A program made the position numbers and the translations under genes. The notes below the pieces were generated by a model. It saw only the letters and a program-made list of their open reading frames with translations. It searched no databases and was not told where the DNA came from. 64,000 bases of DNA from Hymenoscyphus infarciens (taxonomy: Eukaryota; Ascomycota; Leotiomycetes; Helotiales; Helotiaceae): assembly GCA_001414345.1 (NCBI GenBank), contig LLCB01000164.1, positions 61,303-125,302 of the forward strand, in the 5' to 3' direction. This document shows, piece by piece, positions 22,605-33,628 of this stretch; within the stretch, counting starts at the first letter, position 1; each line of letters starts with the position of its first letter.

Positions 22605-24434
22605 GATGGGTATTGGACTCAGTCGTCCAAGTGGATGGAAGGAGGGGCGGGGTGCTGATCTTTGATGGTGTTGTAGGCAGCTTCATAATTGGAGAAGTCG
22701 CTAGCAAGCCGATTTTTTAAGGCGCTAGTCTGACTCTTGCGCTAGTCACAATATCATGGGATCTTAAAGTGGCCAGTGATTTGAGTTTCAGCATAAGAAT
22801 TGTGGCATGCCGCTCTAGGAACGAGGCTCAAGTTTGGAGGTTGTTCATTCACCGCTGGCTTAAATTTCAAACACTCAGTGAATAAGTTTGCTAGTTTGAA
22901 GAGAAACGTTAGTCGTAGTGAACTTTCTGAAATCATAAGGCCATCTTATTTTAACTTTGTCTACAAGAATATAAAAAGAATCAAAAAGCCCGCTTACATT
23001 CAGAATAAATTCAATGAAAGAGCAATTGCATTTCTATCTCAAGTCAATGGTTTGTTTTCAAAGTCTTCTAAGGCACCCTGTGAAGAATGTTTTAAAAAGC
23101 TTTCAGAATACTCGCTTTTTTCAGAAGTGACTTGGCACTCAAAATAAATTTTTATTCATGTTTTACGTAAAAACTAGACCATGACTAGACATCATTTTAC
23201 ATCACGAACTTCTTACTGAGTACTAGACTTATTTCTAGATTTTACACCTGTCTATGAGAGCCTGCCCCTTTTAATAAGGCAAAAATCGCCAGTGAATGTA
23301 GGGTTATACCAAAGAAAATCCTCTAACTATTCTTCGTTCACTTGGATAGTTTCTTGTTGGTAGATACGCATCAAGTATTGTTCGTCAACCGATTTCTCAA
23401 ACTTATTCCCATGACCAAACAGCACGCAAGATTTCCTCGCATGTATTCCACTACAAGCCGGTCTTACCTTGCTTCTTGTTTTTCCTCCTTGTACTTCCAG
23501 ATTATTTCTTCGATGTTTACTTACACTAGTTATGCGCTATTTAGAAGCCATTATTATAAACCCCCACACAAACCCCCTCCTGTTCTTATAAACCAGGCCT
23601 GCTTTGGGGTTTTCAAACTGCTTGAGATTGAAATACCTTTCAGGTAAGGAACTCCAGAGTTTGCACTAGGAATCGTTGTTTAAACATATGACTCTTTCCA
23701 CGTGTAGTTTTATTCTGTGCCACAAGATTTCTAAGTAGTAGAACTCCGGAAAAGAATGGTAGGTCTCGTGTTGTGGCTGAGAACACGTGACACCGCCTAA
23801 CGGTTGGAAGTAAAGCTGATACTTGAGGAAAGAAAAATGTTTAGAAGTCTAGTCTTCGTGAATTTGTTGTTGTAATCTAAGAGCAATAGTATAAAGGATG
23901 ATCACTCATGGTGATCCGCATTGCCGTGATTGAAAAATCCTCATCAATACGATCATATAATCGAAGATCCGAAGACAGAAGAAAAGGTGGTTATCATCGA
24001 AAAGTCATGAAATTTGGGGCCAACTAGAGTCAAATTTTCGCGTTGTAAATTTAACAGCCCAAGCGTGGGTGTTAGCGAAACAAGGGGCTAGCGTAGGGTG
24101 CGCCTTTTTCTCTTCGCTAAGCTACCTGCATTGGAACCTTTTACACTCCACTGCCAATTTACGAAGCGGTGAAGAATCTAGCTGCTACCTAGCGGTGAAA
24201 GGTACAGCCACAAAAGACAGGCTTTCTGTGCCGTTATTGGGAGAGTAAATCTAACACAATTGAAGCCTTAAGGATGGACTGAGTTAGTGTCCAGAAGCTC
24301 GTGTTCAATTAAGCAAAATTCAATTACACACTGTAATGGCGTCTGCTATAGATGGGGAACATATTAAAAAGCATAAATCGCTTGTCCCCAATTGAAAAGT
24401 TTCCACCTCCAATCTCCACCACCATTCAATCAAT
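22605..24434. other. Intergenic region
   Basis: 1.8 kb of moderately AT-rich DNA. The ORFs here (22800-23147 and 23342-23647 on the + strand) begin with TTG rather than ATG and show no domain, so I do not call them. A cgctag motif recurs near 22697, 22721 and 22741. Nothing else recognised. Confidence 0.4.
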
Positions 24435-25046
24435 CTACGAAGAACCACGGGTAAATTCACCACCGGCTTGCTTGCAGTAATATGTCATCTCATCACCACC
24501 ACTACAAAATCTCAGAGTCAGCATGCATTTTTAGAAATGTTCCAGGAGCAAAAGGAGTAAGATTCTCAAGGATCGTTGTAGAGATGTAAGGAATGTCTCC
24601 GCTCAAGGATTTACCCAAAGAAGCAATTTTATTCGGAGGAACTGGGTACTCACAGATGCTTTCCAGCACTGTTGCAAGTATGGATCAAGCTTCCAGAGAG
24701 AACTTTTATCACACAGTCAGGGCAGGTATCCCATTGCTTGGTTCCGGTGTTTCGGTTGCGGTAAGCAGCACAGGCCTTATCGGTTGCAGCGTTGTTCTTG
24801 GAAAATTAGAAATGAGTCTTTTGAAATGGAGAGTTGGGACTTACCTCTTCGCTCTTTGGACCAACCTTCAAACTTTGTGCTGGCGTGTCGGTGACACAGT
24901 AGAGCGCGTTGTGCAAGTCTCTCTTCTCTTGGCTGGGAGCAGTGGCAGCACTTTGGTATGCGTTAATAAGTGGTATAGATGTGGTCGGGAAAAACTTACA
25001 ATGGCATGGCAGCCAACAGAGCAACGAAGACGGCGGTGAATTGCAT
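24435..25046 (-). CDS. Small secreted six-cysteine protein, copy A
   Basis: A 120-residue secreted protein. Minus-strand exons: 25046-25000, 24950-24845, 24796-24654 and 24501-24435; all four join in frame. MQFTAVFVALLAAMPFAATA is a clear signal peptide. KR at residues 25-26 (PSQEKRDLH) suggests Kex2-type processing. The mature part has six cysteines at 34, 60, 76, 79, 92 and 108, with the conserved block AYRNRNTGTKQWDTCPDC and a GKHLGGDE motif. It is a clear paralogue of the divergent gene at 26863: the first two introns are at identical positions, while a third intron (24502-24653, 152 bp) is unique to this copy. Role unknown; the properties fit a candidate effector or other apoplastic protein. 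Confidence 0.82.
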
Positions 25047-25191
25047 TTTGCAGGAGTTGTTGGCAGTGTTGTTTAAAAGAATGTGTTGAGTGGGTTTTTG
25101 AAAAGAGTGTGATGTTATTGAGGGAGGATGGAAGTGGTGGTGAGAGTGGCAAGAAAATACGAATGAGGAGGAAACCAATTCCTTATATACA

Positions 25192-25199
25192 CAATCCTA
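25192..25199 (-). promoter_or_regulatory. TATA-like box of secreted-protein copy A
   Basis: Minus strand reads tatataag at this position, about 146 bp upstream of ATG 25046, in a C/T-rich leader context. The spacing matches that in the paralogue. Confidence 0.45.
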
Positions 25200-26725
25200 C
25201 CTCGTCACTTTCTCATTTTTCCGTCTTCGGAGAGAAAAGTGAAATGAATTAGATTGTCCTGACTCTCTTTCATAGCGATCAGCTATCATCAGATCAGAAA
25301 TGTAATCAACTTTTTTCTCACACTTGGGAATACGGTCAATGTGCAAGGATTGGTGGCGGATTTTAAAGTCCAATCAGATGGATAAGACTGCATCTGATAG
25401 AATTCGGGGTTCCCGAAGTTCTTACTTCGTCCCAGGCGAAACTATTATGGCAGAAGCGAAATACCCCCCATGAAAATCGGCTGAAAATCCAGGTAGTCCA
25501 CAAAATCCGTAGTAGTTGTTTCGCTTGGGACGAAGTAGTACCGTCTTTTATTAAGCTAATGCATCTTTTTGCGCATGTAAAAATTATCTCGTATCCATAC
25601 GGCATGGGATAATGGAATAATCGTATCAGTAATGCGATACACTCCACGCTCACGACCAACTGAAAAATAGGCTCAACGAACGTGGGTGTCGATTCCACCA
25701 ATCTGGCTAGTGCTGGCAAGAGCTTATTGGGCTTAGTCTCCTCCATCTCAACCGGACCACCTGGGGTTCGTGCTCGGCCGAATCAAACTCTGCAGTTCCC
25801 AATGCCGATCAATAAGCTTAACTGCAAACTGGGTACTCCCTGGCTCCTGATTGAGCCTCAAGCGTGAAGCGTACAATCGCTTAAAAAGAGCAGTCACATA
25901 GGTGCACTGCATTAATGTCCAGAATTGTTCTTTTGATTGCTAAACGAGTTTTCTGTTAAGGAGAGCTCCGAGCAACTGAACCGTGACCTATTCCAAAATT
26001 CTCTAGCGAAATAAAGATAAAGTGCTTCAACGAGAACCCAGAGAGATACAAGACCTTGATGGCACATAAACTAGTCGAAACACATTTAAGATTCCTGATG
26101 AGGCCTAGGGCTGATAATCTCTCCGTATTCTCGGTTTCCGGCTCAACCTCTCTTGGCCCAAACCTTAAACCCACAACTTTGCGCAAGAGACACCCTTGCA
26201 GAACACAACACGTGGTCCCGTGTTTTGTGTATACTGCGCATCCTTTCTGTGTAAAACTCATCAATTTCATTTCTGGTTCCCCATGTGCAAAACCGTGAAC
26301 AATGCTTCGTCATTAAAATTTTGAGCAAAAATCAAGGCAGCCCGATGAGGCGCAGTTTAATGTTGCTGTAGCCCACCATCTGCCAAAGAAACCTTAAAAC
26401 CTTATCTGCTACAGCTTAACCGAGTTCTTTCCCCCAATGAAATTTAACCAGCGATCCCTTGTTTCGCTCTGTGTCCGAAATAGCCCCTGAGAGATAGCCG
26501 AAGATCAAGCTCGAAATCGTATCCAACTTTACTATTCTCGTGGATTTATCTGTGCCAGTGAGTTGGTGCCCTAAAAGGTACGGCCCGATCGTGACACTCT
26601 CAACTCAATGATCAACCATATGTTTGCTGTTGACCTATCATATCGGATACTTTCAATAGCTCGTAATGTTTCTCGGAACTACTGATTAATCTCGCTTTAC
26701 AGAGTTGAAAAAAGGAAAAGAAGAA

Positions 26726-26733
26726 TATATATA
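26726..26733 (+). promoter_or_regulatory. TATA-like box of secreted-protein copy B
   Basis: tatatata about 130 bp upstream of ATG 26863, followed by a pyrimidine-rich leader (ccatcccacatcatttcaat). Comparable in position to the box of copy A. Confidence 0.45.
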
Positions 26734-26862
26734 CTGCTCCATCCCACATCATTTCAATCTTCGCCCGCTCATCCCACACTAATTTACTTCTCACCTCCTC
26801 CATACCAACCAACTTGCCCTCTCAGCACAACACACTCGTTTAATTCACCACCTTCTTTGAAA

Positions 26863-27336
26863 ATGCAGTTCACCTCAGTTCTCGCCGCCATTTTGGCAGC
26901 CACCCCATTGTATGTTCACGCCTCGTCACCATCTTACTCCTCGCTAACATACCACAGCGTTTCTGCTGCACCACCAATGGAAAAGCGAGACCTCCACACC
27001 CGTCTCAGCTGCTTAGACTACAAGTCCTCAGTCATCGTTGGCGAATCTACGGCAGCAACTAATGACGGTGCAACCATTGTAAGCTGGAAATCCCTCACCC
27101 TCTTCCATTTCCCCTTTCACAATATAACAACATCCATTAATACTTTGCGATTTTGATAGGCTGCATGCAACGCTTACAGACGTCGTAACACCGGAACAAA
27201 ACAATGGGACACCTGCCCTGATTGCACTGTCATTCAAAACAACCAAATTAAGGCATGCCAGTCTCTTGGCAAACACCTCGGAGGTGATGAATTCAACTTT
27301 TATTGCAGCCAGAATGGTGCAAATTCTTCTGCATAG
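26863..27336 (+). CDS. Small secreted six-cysteine protein, copy B
   Basis: A 114-residue secreted protein with exons 26863-26909, 26958-27078 and 27160-27336; the frame closes and both introns match the positions of the first two introns in copy A. Signal peptide MQFTSVLAAILAATPFVSAA; KR at residues 25-26 (PPMEKRDLH) for likely Kex2 cleavage. Cysteines at 34, 59, 75, 78, 89 and 105 mirror copy A, with the shared block AYRRRNTGTKQWDTCPDC and GKHLGGDEFNFYC. The N-terminal part of the mature protein differs most between the copies. It lies about 0.3 kb from the large RIP-affected repeat block. Function unknown; candidate effector by properties only. Confidence 0.85.
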
Positions 27337-27639
27337 AGAACGAGAGCAAAGAGAGGGGTTGAGAGGAAGTGGTGTAGAGATGATGTGGCGATAAGGAATG
27401 GGAGCTCTTGCTTCCTCGGTACTACTTTGTAATATACTCTACCAGAACCTTTGAATTTCAACCCCTTCAGCAGGCGGATACGGTGCACCGTTTGTCGTAA
27501 TTCCCAAATTTGCAATTTTAGTGATGTTCGACTTGGATGTTAGGCAGTGTAGAGTAAGGTGGTTCTACTACATATACATGACTTCCGTCTACTCTTCCCC
27601 AGACTTGGACGGCGATAATACCGGTGACATATCGAGGGG

Positions 27640-29083
27640 CCTGCGATATTTATTATATCGTATTAAGTAATCTGATTAATACCGGGTTTCTAAGGATAAC
27701 TGATAATATATTAATTATTAGTAGAAGAATAGTTAATCTAGAGGATAATAGTTCTTCTAGCCGAGAGCTAATAGAATACTTAGTCTTACAAAGTTATATG
27801 ATTTTAATAGTAAATTCTGATTATTTATAACTCTAAGAAATTACACGTCTTATTATAAGACCTTTATACTAAATTAATATTTATATAATAACTTTTTAAT
27901 ATAATAAGAGCCTATTTAGCTTACTATGAGATAATTATTAAATTATCTAATAAATATGCCGGGACCTTTTAAAAGTAGCTCGGTATATATTTATTTAATT
28001 ATCTAATTATCTAATAATAAATTCTATAATCGTTTAGCTCTTTATTACAATTATTAGTAAGATTGAGAATAGCCTCTAGTACTAGTATTAATAGTAGGCG
28101 GATAAAATATATACTCGAAAATATTCTAATTATCGTAGTTTTAATAATAATAGGATAATTACTTTTTTTAGTAAGAATAATCTTTTAAATAAAGATTAGA
28201 TTATTTAGCTAAATAATCTAGCTTAGAAAATAGACGGGCTAAACGATTCGGTATATATTAAAGTGTTGAACATATTAAATTATCTATTATTATTATAATA
28301 CCTTTTTGATAGTATAAATACTAAAGTATCTAAAAAAAAATATACTAGCTAAATAGGCTCTAAAGTAGATTTTAAAAAGAAAATATAAGTTATATAATAT
28401 CTATTTAGTATAATAAGACACTAGTATTAAAAACCTAACATTTCTCGATTATTGTTATTTTTTAACGATATTTTATTATATAAGATAAGAATTTAGAATA
28501 TTTATTCTACGATATATATCGCGATAATCTAATAAATATTATATCGCCGCCTAAGTCTACTCTTCCTAGACTCGTCGAGTTTTAGTACTTAAGATACTAT
28601 TATAAACTCTCGATAAAACTATATCTATAGCTAAAACCTCTCAAAGCTTCTTAGTAAGAACTAGTTAGTAGCCGATAGATATTCTAGAATTTTCGCTAGC
28701 TTTTTTTGATTTTCTTTTAAGAGTCTCGAGTAGGAGAAGCGATAAGATAAAAGACCGAGGCTAGTCTAATAAAAACGGCGGGATTAGCTATTCTCTAATT
28801 CTTAGCGTATTTAGAATAATATCTCTAAGAGGCTATTTCCGAAAGAAGATCTCTATACTACTAAAGAATTCTATGCTAATATCCGCTAAGAGATAATATA
28901 AAAATCTCCGAGCTAAATATCTCCGTAACTCTATTCTAAATCATTATATATTTCCGAACTACTAAAATTTCTTCTACTTAAACATCTCTTAAGTAAGGAT
29001 TTCTAAGCAAATAATTCCGAGAAAATATCTCTAAAAGAACTAAGAGAAATTAGTAATATTTCCGAGCTACTCTTAGACGTACT
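27640..29083. repeat. RIP-degraded AT-rich repeat block, left part
   Basis: Very AT-rich, stop-laden DNA beginning shortly after the secreted-protein gene and continuing to the target site of the LTR element at 29084. It appears to be an older element into which the LTR element inserted, because AT-rich sequence of the same character resumes at 31304. Original identity unreadable. Confidence 0.65.
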
Positions 29084-29088
29084 TTTAG

Positions 29089-29259
29089 TGTCGGTATATA
29101 TTTAAGAGGTAAATAGCGACTCGGATTAGTATACGTGGGTACACGTGCTTCTCGCTTAAGAACTACTTAAGTAGTCATCGTAGCTAGCTTTACTTAGTAT
29201 ATACGAACGATAATATAACTCTTTTTACATCGCTTTTATAACTATAAGTTATACTAATA
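29089..29259 (+). repeat. 5' long terminal repeat (RIP-mutated)
   Basis: 171 bp copy preceded by TTTAG. Shares cgacttggat-like, acgtgcttctcgcttaag and cgtagctagctttact strings with the right copy, but ends actaata instead of accaaca because of C-to-T changes. Confidence 0.85.
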
Positions 29260-29597
29260 CTAATTAGTAGACGTATAGATTAGATACTTAGTTACTTTAT
29301 ATATTTCTACTATAGGCATACTTATATAAAAGTAAACTTGATATTACTAGTAGACTCCTCTTTATAGATCGTGGTTCCTTCTACTATTTAAATTTTTAAT
29401 AAACAATAACTGCTTCTTAATATAGGAAGCACTGATTACTAATACCGACCTTCTAATGTTATTCTAATAACTTCCCTAACCTCCTATTATCTCTTGAGAT
29501 AATTTATACTTCTTAAGATACTTATTTACCTGAAACCCGAATTCTCTTTTATCTACTAAGTAAAGTATAAACGGACTTTCTATAATATCTAAATTTA

Positions 29598-29651
29598 TCT
29601 ATAATATCTATAATATCTATAATATCTATAATATCTATAATATCTATAATA
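29598..29651 (+). repeat. 9 bp microsatellite (TCTATAATA), six copies
   Basis: Six exact tandem copies of tctataata inside the LTR element, in its AT-rich left interior. Probably slippage in RIP-degraded DNA. Confidence 0.85.
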
Positions 29652-30099
29652 TAATAGATATACTAATACTGATTCTAATAACTTTAGAAGCTTTAACTTC
29701 GGTACTAAAACAAGCTCTAAAGCTAGTACTAAAGCCAAAGTTAATATAGATAGAAGAGACGATTTTTGCTGCTGAAAGAGAAGAAGAGTATACTAAAGGA
29801 GAGAACGAAGACCTTCTTCTTTAGAATGAATTTTAAGTGGACTTTGAAGGATAGGATTAAGATAAATTCGCTAAGATCTACTAATCTATAAATACTAAGT
29901 TATAATAGACGCTTTATAGAAGAGGTGTATAGGTTAAGACGGATAAGTATAAAATGCTTATGTCTTAGGCACTATATAACACTACTACCGAGGTTAACTA
30001 AACTAAGTAGTTAGACGAAGAATTAAAAGCTATAGTATTAGGAGGAGAAACTAGTAGTAGAGTCTTCAGATCCCGTTATAAATATATAGTAGAACACGC

Positions 30100-30963
30100 T
30101 AAAAGACAACAAAAGCTATAGTAACAATAATATTCAGCCTCCTCAAATGCTACTAGTGATTACTTCGACGATCCCGCTAACCTAGGTCTATTATATGCCG
30201 CCCAAACTCAAGATAACGAAGATAATTACTTCGACGATCCCTCCGCCGACCTGGGTCTATTATATGCCGCCTAAACTTAAGATAACGAAGATAATAGAGT
30301 CGGGAATAAGGACTATATCGTGGTGCTGCTAGGCAGTCCTATAAAGTTTCAACCTATAGTTATAAAGCTATACTTTTTCAAAACTCCTAAAACTTTTGGA
30401 ACAGCACCGGCAGATGAAGGAATTTCTAGGACAGCACCGTCGAATAATCCGTCGAATAATCCGACACCACAATCTCATGAAAAAGGGGGAACTCTTGAGC
30501 AACAGGGTAGGCAGGAAGTGGAGCAGGGTAGCCAAGATGTTGAACAACAGACCCCCCCTCGATGTCGACTTCGTCAGTTACAGATTCGCCAGAATACCAA
30601 TATCCCAGAACCACCATTGGACCCCCTCTAGAAGAGCGGACGTGCCCGACCCCGGCAAGATGTTAAACAACAGACCCCCCCTCGATATCGACTTCGTCAT
30701 TCAGAAATTCATCAAGACGCCGATATCCTGGAACCCCTTTCGGAACCGCCCCAGGGGCGCGGACGTGGCCAACCCCGAAAGCTTCCGAGGCCTCCGAGCG
30801 ACTTTGAATTCGAAGTGTTATTCCAAGAGTTCGAAACCTTTGTCCCCAGTTTAAGCGATAGTGATGAATTCGACATTCCCGCCGAACGTCCGGAGCATGA
30901 TCGGCGACAGGATCCTGGCGGAGGACCACCGGCACCAAAGGGTGTACACTTCGATCCAGGTTA
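30100..30963 (+). pseudogene. RIP-interrupted ORF of unknown function inside the LTR element
   Basis: One frame stays coherent from about 30100 to a stop at 30961-30963 except at stops that are CAA/CAG changed to TAA/TAG: 30272-30274, 30278-30280 and 30629-30631, plus others near 30119-30124. A 66 bp unit is tandemly duplicated (30160 and 30226; YFDDP...LGLLYAA) and a second, ~120 bp unit is duplicated imperfectly (QQTPPR-RLR near 30540 and 30670). The C-terminal part is Pro/Arg/Glu-rich (EPPQGRGRGQPRKLPRP, then GGGPPAPKGVHFDPG). No gag, protease or polymerase motif. It may be a diverged gag-like protein or acquired sequence. From 30300 rightward the DNA is hardly RIP-mutated. Confidence 0.5.
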
Positions 30964-31127
30964 ATACGAACAAGCTGGACATGTGGAACGGAATGAGGGA
31001 TAATGGGGGATGGAAATAGAGCCTCCTCATTGGCTAAGGACAGGGAATGGAGGGCTCTGATTGGTTGGATCGGATATGTGATTTTTGATGATTTTGAGTA
31101 ACTTCTGTCGTTTTGAAGAAGTGCCAG

Positions 31128-31298
31128 TGTCGGTATATATTTAAGGGGTAAATAGCGACTCGGATTAGTACACGTGGGTACACGTGCTTCTCGCTTAAGA
31201 ACTACTTAAGTAGTCATCGTAGCTAGCTTTACTCGGTATATACGAACGATAATATAACTCTTTTTGCATCGCTTTTATGACCATAAGTCATACCAACA
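31128..31298 (+). repeat. 3' long terminal repeat (well preserved)
   Basis: 171 bp, TGTCGGTATA...TACCAACA, followed by TTTAG. It keeps the CG-containing sites that are TA in the 5' copy. Confidence 0.85.
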
Positions 31299-31303
31299 TT
31301 TAG

Positions 31304-32130
31304 ACTCGGAGATAGTCTAGTCGATCTTAGAAATAACTTAGACTTAGAAATATTCTTCTTAGTTATTTCTAAACTTAGATACTAATACTATCGAGAGAGT
31401 CTCTAATAATTATTATATTAAGTAGAACTTAACTAATAATAGATTAGATATCTACGATATATTAATAGATATAGATATATCGAGTTATATAATCGTAAAA
31501 TAGTAAATCTATACTAATAGCTAATAGAAACTATAGAGTTTATTAGACTCTATTTTAAGTAAAGTTATATAACTTTATTACTATAATACTATAATATAAG
31601 TTAAGTACTTAGCTCTTTTTAAGTATAAATAAAGTATTTAATCTAGAGTTAGATCTAGTATTTATATAAACGAAACTTAGCTTTCAGAAGAAAAAAGAGT
31701 AAATTATATTATATAACTTTATTTTACTAAGTAGAGTTAATTCTCTCTCGATTTTATCTCGGATTTCTCTCAGCTTTATTATAGTTTTATCTTGGATTTA
31801 TGTTTAAAACAATCATAGAAGACTCTCAAAAAGTATCCAAAGCTCGGTGTACTCGGAAACCAGCTCGGAAACCTCGAGTATACGTTTTTGAAAAGTCGTT
31901 ATCAGAATAGGTTATCTATAGAGAGCTACTGAAACAACGAAACTGCTATTCGTAGATTACCTATAAATTATACTATTCCAGCTATTAGTAGGTCACCTAC
32001 TAACAGCCACACCTTGTAGAAAACTAAGACTATTTATAAGTTACTTATAAATAACTAGGTTTCCTTTTGTTTTCTCTTCTTCCAAAGAAAGTAACAGAAA
32101 ATAGAGAGGATTCGTCCTCACTTCTAACCT
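31304..32130. repeat. RIP-degraded AT-rich repeat block, right part
   Basis: AT-rich, non-coding continuation of the block interrupted by the LTR element. Composition normalises at about 32100-32150. The last 150 bp contain four spaced 13 bp palindromes (separate entry). Confidence 0.6.
31907..32048. repeat. Four spaced 13 bp palindromes of one family
   Basis: ATAGGTTATCTAT (31907-31919), GTAGATTACCTAT (31952-31964), GTAGGTCACCTAC (31988-32000) and ATAAGTTACTTAT (32036-32048) all fit RTARRTYAYYTAY. The third is a perfect palindrome around TCA; the others differ by C/T or G/A only. Spacing between starts is 45, 36 and 48 bp. Confidence 0.6.
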
Positions 32131-33628
32131 AGCAGAATTTAATTCCCATCTCCTCCCTACCATTCGCCATTCCATGCATTCTTAAAACAAAGTCTACACA
32201 CCATTTCATTTTTTAGTTTATTTGTTTAAAATGATAGCTCTGGTCCCCTTTTTGCTAAAGGCGCATCCATAGGCTCGCTCGTGCCTTCCCTTCCACCCTT
32301 CGGCATTTGGAACCTGGTTTGGAATCTCCACTTCGCGAAATCTTTCTTACGTGTTAAGGGAGAGGGGAAAGATCAAGCAAGGAAGGGAAGAGTAAGGAAG
32401 GAACCGTTCCCGATTGCCTAAAGTCAAGCTAAGAAAGCACGATCTCGGATCTCCCAAACATGAGATCATTCCTTCCTTCCTTTTTCAACATCAAAATATC
32501 TCCCGCGCAGTCATATCGCCCCGGGCTTAGATTTTTAGTATCGTATTGTTCGAGGTTCTTATAGTTATACCTTATGTACCAAGAAGCTTTTCGGACGTGT
32601 TTGGTAGGTTTTACATGTCACGAAAAGTTCATTGGAAAAGTAATTCGGAGTAGTTTCCTTGTCCGCTCTAGTGGAAAGATCCCATCGGCAGAGGAGCCAC
32701 GACTTGCGCCGAGGGATAGAAATCCATCCATAGACTGAAATAAATTGCGTCCTATAACTCCTAGCAAAGAAGTCCAAGATTCAAGAGTACCCAGGTGCGT
32801 AGAAAGAAAGGGAGCTCGAATCCTAGATCGCGAAGTGTGGGTTAGTAGTTCTACGAGGCCCGGGAAGAACGACCAGGAACGAACGACCTTTCCTCCCTAG
32901 ATCCAAAAAGATGAAAGGGAACTCAACCTGACCCGAGGGCCCCTGAAAAAAGGGAGCGGGGGATAAATAACACTTTAGACATAGGCATAGACATAGACAT
33001 AGATCAAAGTCGTGCCTTTCCTGCTTACTTCCCCACGTGATTGGTGTCATGGTGTTGAGTGGAGAGAGGAATGGAAGTCACAGAACCTCGAGTTCAAATC
33101 AGGGAAGGAACGATCTCGAGATTAGTCCCGGTCATGGCTTTCATTCCCTCTCGGCATTGTTACGTTTGAATTAAGAAGGAAGAGGCAACAATTAACGCCC
33201 GTGTCAAGCCAAGATGAGTCAAGGCTGATGCGAGAGGGGCAATCGTACCTTTCCTTCTCACTCTACCCTAACATAGAAATATGTCTTTCTAATCAGAAAT
33301 CACCTCGCACCTCAACAATCTTACCCCACAACACAGTATCATTCAAGTTCCAAGGGAGTCATCGGAGTGAGAACAGATTCTATTTAATCCCATTTTGTAT
33401 CTTCCTATCAAGAAAGAAAGGAGTGTTCCCCAAACCCAAACCCAGACCCAAACCTTATATACTCCTATATCCCTAGGTAACCCCACACCGACACCATCCC
33501 CAGAATCTCCACCCTTACTGGTCTTACTAGGTGTCGCATGTATGCCTTGCCTTTTTTATACCTCAAATCATCATCGAATCATTCATTCCATCCACCCATC
33601 CATGAAACATATCTAACAAGAACAAACA
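32131..33628. other. Intergenic region, 3' flank of the sirtuin gene
   Basis: 1.5 kb with no supportable gene; small ORFs overlap on both strands. Holds short microsatellites: agacat-type hexamers at 32977-33004 and (ccaaac)-type hexamers near 33428-33453. A GGTT/TTCAAAT-like string near 33090 was checked for a tRNA and no cloverleaf was found. Confidence 0.4.

Larger units (their letters stand above)
25047..26862. other. Shared 1.8 kb intergenic region between two divergent secreted-protein genes
   Basis: Separates the start codons of the two paralogues and presumably holds both promoters. The ORFs inside (25363-25746, 25956-26270 and others) overlap one another on opposite strands and have no domain, so no gene is called. 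Each end has a TATA-like box about 130-150 bp from the start codon. Confidence 0.4.
29089..31298. mobile_element. Non-autonomous LTR retroelement, 2210 bp
   Basis: Two 171 bp direct repeats bound the element: 29089-29259 and 31128-31298. The intact (right) copy starts TGTCGGTATA and ends TACCAACA, the usual TG...CA form. The element is flanked by a 5 bp target duplication, TTTAG, at 29084-29088 and 31299-31303. The left LTR differs from the right mainly by C-to-T and G-to-A changes (for example tatacgtggg versus tacacgtggg, actaata versus accaaca), so RIP struck one side far more. The 1.87 kb interior has no reverse transcriptase, integrase or protease motifs. It carries the damaged ORF described separately. 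No convincing primer-binding site or polypurine tract was found. Confidence 0.85.

Noticed and set aside
22800..23647. Two + strand ORFs of about 100-115 codons
   Set aside because: Both start with TTG, lack an internal ATG near the start and have no domain or splice evidence.
33060..33130. Possible tRNA suggested by a GTTCAAAT-like T-loop string
   Set aside because: No acceptor stem, D-arm or anticodon arm could be folded around it.
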